From Neurospora crassa OR74A (taxonomy: Eukaryota > Ascomycota > Sordariomycetes > Sordariales > Sordariaceae), in NCBI RefSeq assembly GCF_000182925.2, contig NC_026505.1:1984001-2048000 (forward strand): a stretch of 64,000 bases of DNA. Reading direction: 5' to 3'. Each line of letters opens with the position of its first letter. The stretch's first letter is position 1. This document shows positions 59,905-64,000 of the stretch, one piece after another. The notes under the pieces were generated by a model. It saw nothing but the letters and a program-made list of their open reading frames with translations. It searched no databases and was not told the origin of the DNA. A program made the position numbers and the translations under genes.

Positions 59905-62389
59905 GAAGACGGCGCTCCAAGTCTGTTGGAAAAAAAAGAGGGATTCCGTCGCCTCTCTCTCTCTCTCTCGGAAAAGAGTGTTGGAGTTGGTCGTCTACGT
60001 GAGTATTTGAACAACGGCCGACTGACGTTGGCGTCACCGCCAAGCCTTGAGCATCCGTGGCGTGACTTCTTGGCCCTTCGTTGATCCTCACGGCGCTTCC
60101 AGGACAACGGCAAGCCCGGCGTTTATTCAGAAAGTCGGAGGTCGTGAGCAAGATGGCAACCAGCGGCGGAGGACGGGCAGCTGGGGGCAAACAAGTCGAG
60201 GGAAGATGTAGGGTGTTTTTGAAAAGAGCGTGGGGATGGGTTGGGTAGTTGTCGGCAAAACCTGAAGCGTCAGGAATGCGGAGAAGAAGGCAAGTTGGGT
60301 CGGCTTGGTTGATGGTGGTTATCGCTGTGGGTAGGCTGGTGGATATCCGTCTTAGTTGGCAGCGCAACCTAAGCTAGGCAGACTATCCTCGCAGTCGCAG
60401 CGGTGCGTTCGATCCGACACGGGACCCGGCGAAGGGAAACCTGACCTTGTTTAGGTGGATGCGTGGAGGAGGGCAGCGGACAGGGCGATGGTTGCAGGTC
60501 CCCAACAGTTGGGGGGCTACGGTCTTGGGAGCCCAGGGCGGATGGTGGCTTGTGTCGGTTGATCGATGTTAGTAGCGCACGATGAGGTGGGCAACCGAAA
60601 TCAGTCAATGGCAACGACTCGGAATGCGCTCGGTTTAGCGATGTGATGCGATGGAAAATATCAAGAAGAGGTGAGACAATTCACTGCAGAGGTACAATCG
60701 AGAAGTCGTCACAGCAAAAGGACAACGGCGGTGTTGCAAAGCTGGAACGAAGATGGACGATCAAGGGTCAACGAAGAGGTGATGTAGGACTAGGTCAGAC
60801 GGGGGTGAAGTAAGACAAGATGAGTGAGTGATGGTCGCCGGCCAACGCTAGGTCAGAGGGGAGTGCCCGGCGTCCAGCGAAGTGCCCACTGCAATGAAGC
60901 GTGCTTTTCTTGGTCCCTGAAGGTCAGCATGCCCTGCAGATACACTTACTCGACCTCACGTTAAATACGACGGGAGTTTGGACACTAACTGAGCTCAGCA
61001 CACTATAGTATCTCTGAAAGTTAGAGCAATAGCAGGTGGCGGGGGATGCTTTTTTTCTTGTCGGAGTGGCTTGCCAGAATCTGGAGTGACGGAGAACAGG
61101 AAGATGACGCCCACGACAGCAACGAACTGAACGTTCCCGTCGTTTGCTGGAAACCCCTCGACCCTCCAACACGGTGTTCCAGCAAGGAATTCTTGCATTC
61201 AGCCAGGCTTTGATTTTCCTTTACAACGCTCTTATCGGCCAAAGGAAGCATCGAGAACGTTTACTAAACGACCTGCATCTTGATCTCGATGGGTAACCTA
61301 AACGTCAACTTTGAGCGTTTGGCATCGCCCACTCCAGTCCTTCAAAAAGCGTCCATAAGCACTCACATTGCCTCCTAAAACACAGCGCATAAACGACAAA
61401 CGCTATTCTAGGAACACTGATCCATGGGCCGTGTTGGAGTACCAGGATCCTCTTGGCCGCAGCGCCGTTTCAGATGGCGCAGTTTGACGACGGTCCAAGA
61501 TCTCGACGATCATGCCAGAAAATCAAAGATGGGATACATAGACTGCCGGTCAAGTGTTTTGCAATTAGCCAATTCGAAGAAATTATGGATGATTCGCCAG
61601 TTTCTTAATCAATGCCTTCCACGGCTGTCATGATATAAAAAAATAAAATCGACACCGGCAAGGCAGGGTCCAGAATCACACTTTATCGATTTACCACCGT
61701 GATATAGAGATCGGCGGCGTCCGTAAGCACAGCGGATTCAAGCCAGTGTCGTCATCCCTACGTTGCTCTGGGCTCGAGGGAACCCTTCAGTTACTGTTTC
61801 CCACATGCAAGTTGACGGGCTTCAGTGAACGGCACAAATCGAGTGAACTTGGTTCCCATGGCGCATGATGGAACAAAACCCGCGACCTCGAACAACATGG
61901 AGTCCGACACCCGGCGCATCCGGAGCATATCCGAGACTCCGTGTGACCCGGATGTCAACTCATGCAACAAAAGTGGCCGTTCAACATGCGGTGCGCATGT
62001 AACAATAAAGAAGAAAAGAAGGATGTTGATACACTACTTGCAAATACCATTTACATCAGCTAGCTACCTTTGAACCCTATCAAACAATTATTTGCTACGA
62101 CTATAAAACTACATACAACAAACGAACGCCCGCCTGCTTGTGTCTGAGCCAGGTATTTAGCCATGGAAGGAAGAAGAAGGGTAAGAAAAAAAAAAAGAGA
62201 ACAAAGGGGTTGCTGTGCGTGTGAAAGCTCGTTCATGCAGACATTATTTCATCTTTCGCTCACCATCTCCGACACCGTTACGAGTGTGATACATTGCTTT
62301 CCACCCATCGCTCTCGCTTCTCATTTCCAATCGTCATGATCATCATAACATCTCGTCAGTCAGCAAGCCGATGCTCATCACATCTTCTC
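59905..62389. other. 2.5-kb spacer upstream of EAR1
   Basis: Leader and promoter of EAR1 and 3' region of the next minus-strand gene. A CT repeat (GA on the transcript strand) is at 59952-59969. No supported gene. Confidence 0.55.
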
Positions 62390-63967
62390 TTAGTAACCGC
62401 CAACGCTGCTATCCCCATCACCATCCCTCCGGTGGTGCCTTCTGTACCCAGCACCGTTTCTCTTCTTCCTCCTCTCCTCCGCATACGACACATCGCTTCC
62501 CACCGAGCTCTCCGCGCCGCTAACGGGAATGTGAACCGGGTGCTTATAGACCTTGTGGCCGCTGACCTCGCTCTCCATCATCTCGCTCTCCGTCCCTGTG
62601 TAGCTGGACGGAACCAAGGCGCGTGACGTACGCAGCGGTGGGACTTGGTCGACTTCGTCATAGTCCTGGTTATTCACTCGTGCGTATTGCCCATTGCTGC
62701 CCGTGGCGATAACCCCCTCCTCGTGCTCGTGAACATCATCCAGGACGCTCTCGCCCCGTTCGTCGATACGCCGCAGAGCGATGGACGATTCGTCGCCTAC
62801 TCCGTGTTGCCAACTAAAGTCCCGTTTTGACGACCGCTGCTCGCGCTCACGCTGCCCGGCTGCTGCAGACGCACGATCCCGCTCTCGCAGACGACGCGCC
62901 TCGGCCCGCAAACGCTCGGCTTCGCGGCTGGCGTTCTTGTCGGCTGTCGAGTACACCTTACGAATGCCGCCTGTCTTCTTCTCCTTCTCACGCTCTCTCT
63001 CAGGATTACGGTCACGGCCAAGCTCCCGATCACGCTCACGCTCCCGCTCGCGCTGCTCGCGCCTCTCCCTACGCTCTGCCTCCTTCCTGGCAGCGCGCTC
63101 CTCGTCCCGTTCCTTCTTGCTAGGGCTCCGCTCACGCTTCTCCTGATGTTTAATCAACTCCGACGTGACGGTGCTGCCGCTGTCAACAGTCGAAGTACCC
63201 ACACCACTCCAGCTGGGGTTCGTTGAGCCGTCCCACTCGCTCGCCTCACTAGCGACGTTGATGCCGCCAACGCGGGCAGGCTTCTCGGACCGGTAGTTGC
63301 GCAGCTGCTCCTCAGCCAGGGCCTCGGCTTCCTCGTCAATCATGATGCCGTCGGTGCCGACCTTGCGCTTGCTCCGCTTCTTCTCCTCCTTCTCGCGTGC
63401 CTTCTCCTCGCGCCGGCGTTCCTTGTCGCGCTCCTTTTGCTCGCGCTTCTTGCGCCGCTTCTCGCGGCCGTAGATGTCGGACACGCCACCCGTGATGCCC
63501 GTGATGCCCGTAATGCCTGTGGTGGCGGTTACAACTGTGGTATTGTCCATCTCCGTCATGCCGTCGTCATCTGCTACGTCCTTGTACACGCTGCCGCCGC
63601 CAAGAATGGTGCTGGGCGTTGCGCCGGAGTAGATGGTGCCGTTGGGGCCCTTGCGGCGCATCACCGTCGACTTGTAGTCGTCCCAGTCGTCCTCCTTGAA
63701 GTAGAAGCCACCGTTCTTGGCCCAGAAGAAGAACCAAACGGCGCCGATAACGATTGCGGCGCCCAGGAGGCCGAAGAAAGCGAACATGGCCTTGTTGTTG
63801 ATATCCTGCGGGTGCACGAGACCCTTCTCCGGGTCGGGACGGTCCTTGTTGTCATTGTCATCGCGGGCTAGAAGAATGCCGCGCGCTGCCAGAGGGCCGA
63901 GAGCTGCAATGTCTTTGCCGCTGACAACAAGGCGACGCGCCATGAGGGCGCGAAGCACGGGTGCCAT
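62390..63967 (-). CDS. fungal single-pass membrane protein with charged tail, function unknown
   Basis: Single open frame, 525 aa, ATG at 63967 close to the window end. One strong membrane span is at residues 61-83 (MFAFFGLLGAAIVIGAVWFF). GGFYFKEDDWDDYKSTV follows at once, then a Thr/Gly/Ile repeat (TGITGITGITGG), long Lys/Arg/Glu helices likely to be coiled or disordered (about 175-215 and 270-390), and a Tyr/Ser-rich C-terminus ending SSVGGY. The N-terminal 35 residues are basic and hydrophobic, possibly a targeting sequence (mitochondrial or signal anchor). I recall similar proteins in other ascomycetes but no assigned role. No introns are needed. Confidence 0.8.
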   Translation of the reverse strand: MAPVLRALMARRLVVSGKDIAALGPLAARGILLARDDNDNKDRPDPEKGLVHPQDINNKAMFAFFGLLGAAIVIGAVWFFFWAKNGGFYFKEDDWDDYKSTVMRRKGPNGTIYSGATPSTILGGGSVYKDVADDDGMTEMDNTTVVTATTGITGITGITGGVSDIYGREKRRKKREQKERDKERRREEKAREKEEKKRSKRKVGTDGIMIDEEAEALAEEQLRNYRSEKPARVGGINVASEASEWDGSTNPSWSGVGTSTVDSGSTVTSELIKHQEKRERSPSKKERDEERAARKEAERRERREQRERERERDRELGRDRNPEREREKEKKTGGIRKVYSTADKNASREAERLRAEARRLRERDRASAAAGQREREQRSSKRDFSWQHGVGDESSIALRRIDERGESVLDDVHEHEEGVIATGSNGQYARVNNQDYDEVDQVPPLRTSRALVPSSYTGTESEMMESEVSGHKVYKHPVHIPVSGAESSVGSDVSYAEERRKKRNGAGYRRHHRRDGDGDSSVGGY

Positions 63968-64000
63968 AGTTGCGGTTTGGCGTCCGCCGGTTTGGCAGAG

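Noticed and set aside
1-64000. tRNA, dispersed 5S rRNA, spliceosomal RNA or CRISPR arrays
   Set aside because: I looked by eye for T-arm GTTCGAA contexts, the Neurospora 5S start and end, U2/U6 landmarks and regularly spaced repeats; none held up. A covariance-model search would be decisive.

Overview
This window looks like part of a nuclear chromosome of a filamentous ascomycete, most likely Neurospora or a close Sordariales relative. The genes carry short introns (about 50-85 nt) with GTAAGT-like donors and CTAAC/CTGAC-like branch sites. Every recognisable protein is a single-copy housekeeping type. The only transposon found is reduced to TpA-rich sequence, as repeat-induced point mutation (RIP) leaves it. 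No tRNA, rRNA, CRISPR array or bacterial operon was seen. Species assignment is inference.

Layout, left to right. 1-4.2 kb: unannotated sequence, then a basic-region (bZIP-type) transcription factor. 4.6-4.9 kb: a tiny two-exon gene encoding a cysteine-containing protein of about 63 aa. 6.1-8.4 kb: a RIP-degraded DNA transposon with inverted ends and a TA target duplication. 8.8-11.4 kb: ER glucosidase I with a C-terminal KDEL. 12.1-15.4 kb: recyclin-1 (F-box plus Sec10-like). 15.8-17.1 kb: the TFIIH/CAK kinase Kin28/Cdk7. 18.6-19.6 kb: an Sfk1/FRAG1-like membrane protein. 20.2-23.1 kb: the Rab GAP Gyp7. 24.0-26.4 kb: Mkt1. 30.6-32.6 kb: a fungal protein ending in a CaaX box. 35.1-37.6 kb: Cdt2. 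38.8-41.5 kb: the rRNA methyltransferase Spb1. 42.7-44.3 kb: a JMJD7-like JmjC oxygenase. 49.0-52.5 kb: SCAP. 53.4-54.7 kb: Tho1. 58.3-59.9 kb: the Rsp5 adaptor Ear1/Ssh4. 62.4-64.0 kb: a fungal single-pass membrane protein of unknown function.

The genes are independent eukaryotic units. Several share a functional theme: ER and secretory quality control and membrane traffic (glucosidase I, recyclin-1, Gyp7, SCAP, Ear1, Sfk1-like), and gene expression (Kin28, Mkt1, Spb1, Tho1). I see no evidence that they form a cluster. Two long divergent spacers (26.4-30.6 and 44.3-49.0 kb) hold long leaders and simple repeats but no supported gene.

The points most worth a second look are the transposon architecture at 6.1-8.4 kb; a Gyp7 intron whose removal builds the catalytic IxxDxxR motif, next to a GC-AG intron in the same gene; the KDEL tail on glucosidase I; a DNA-binding basic region without a leucine zipper; a splice-phase conflict in Tho1; and two small unannotated coding candidates. 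I saw no clearly novel multi-gene system.
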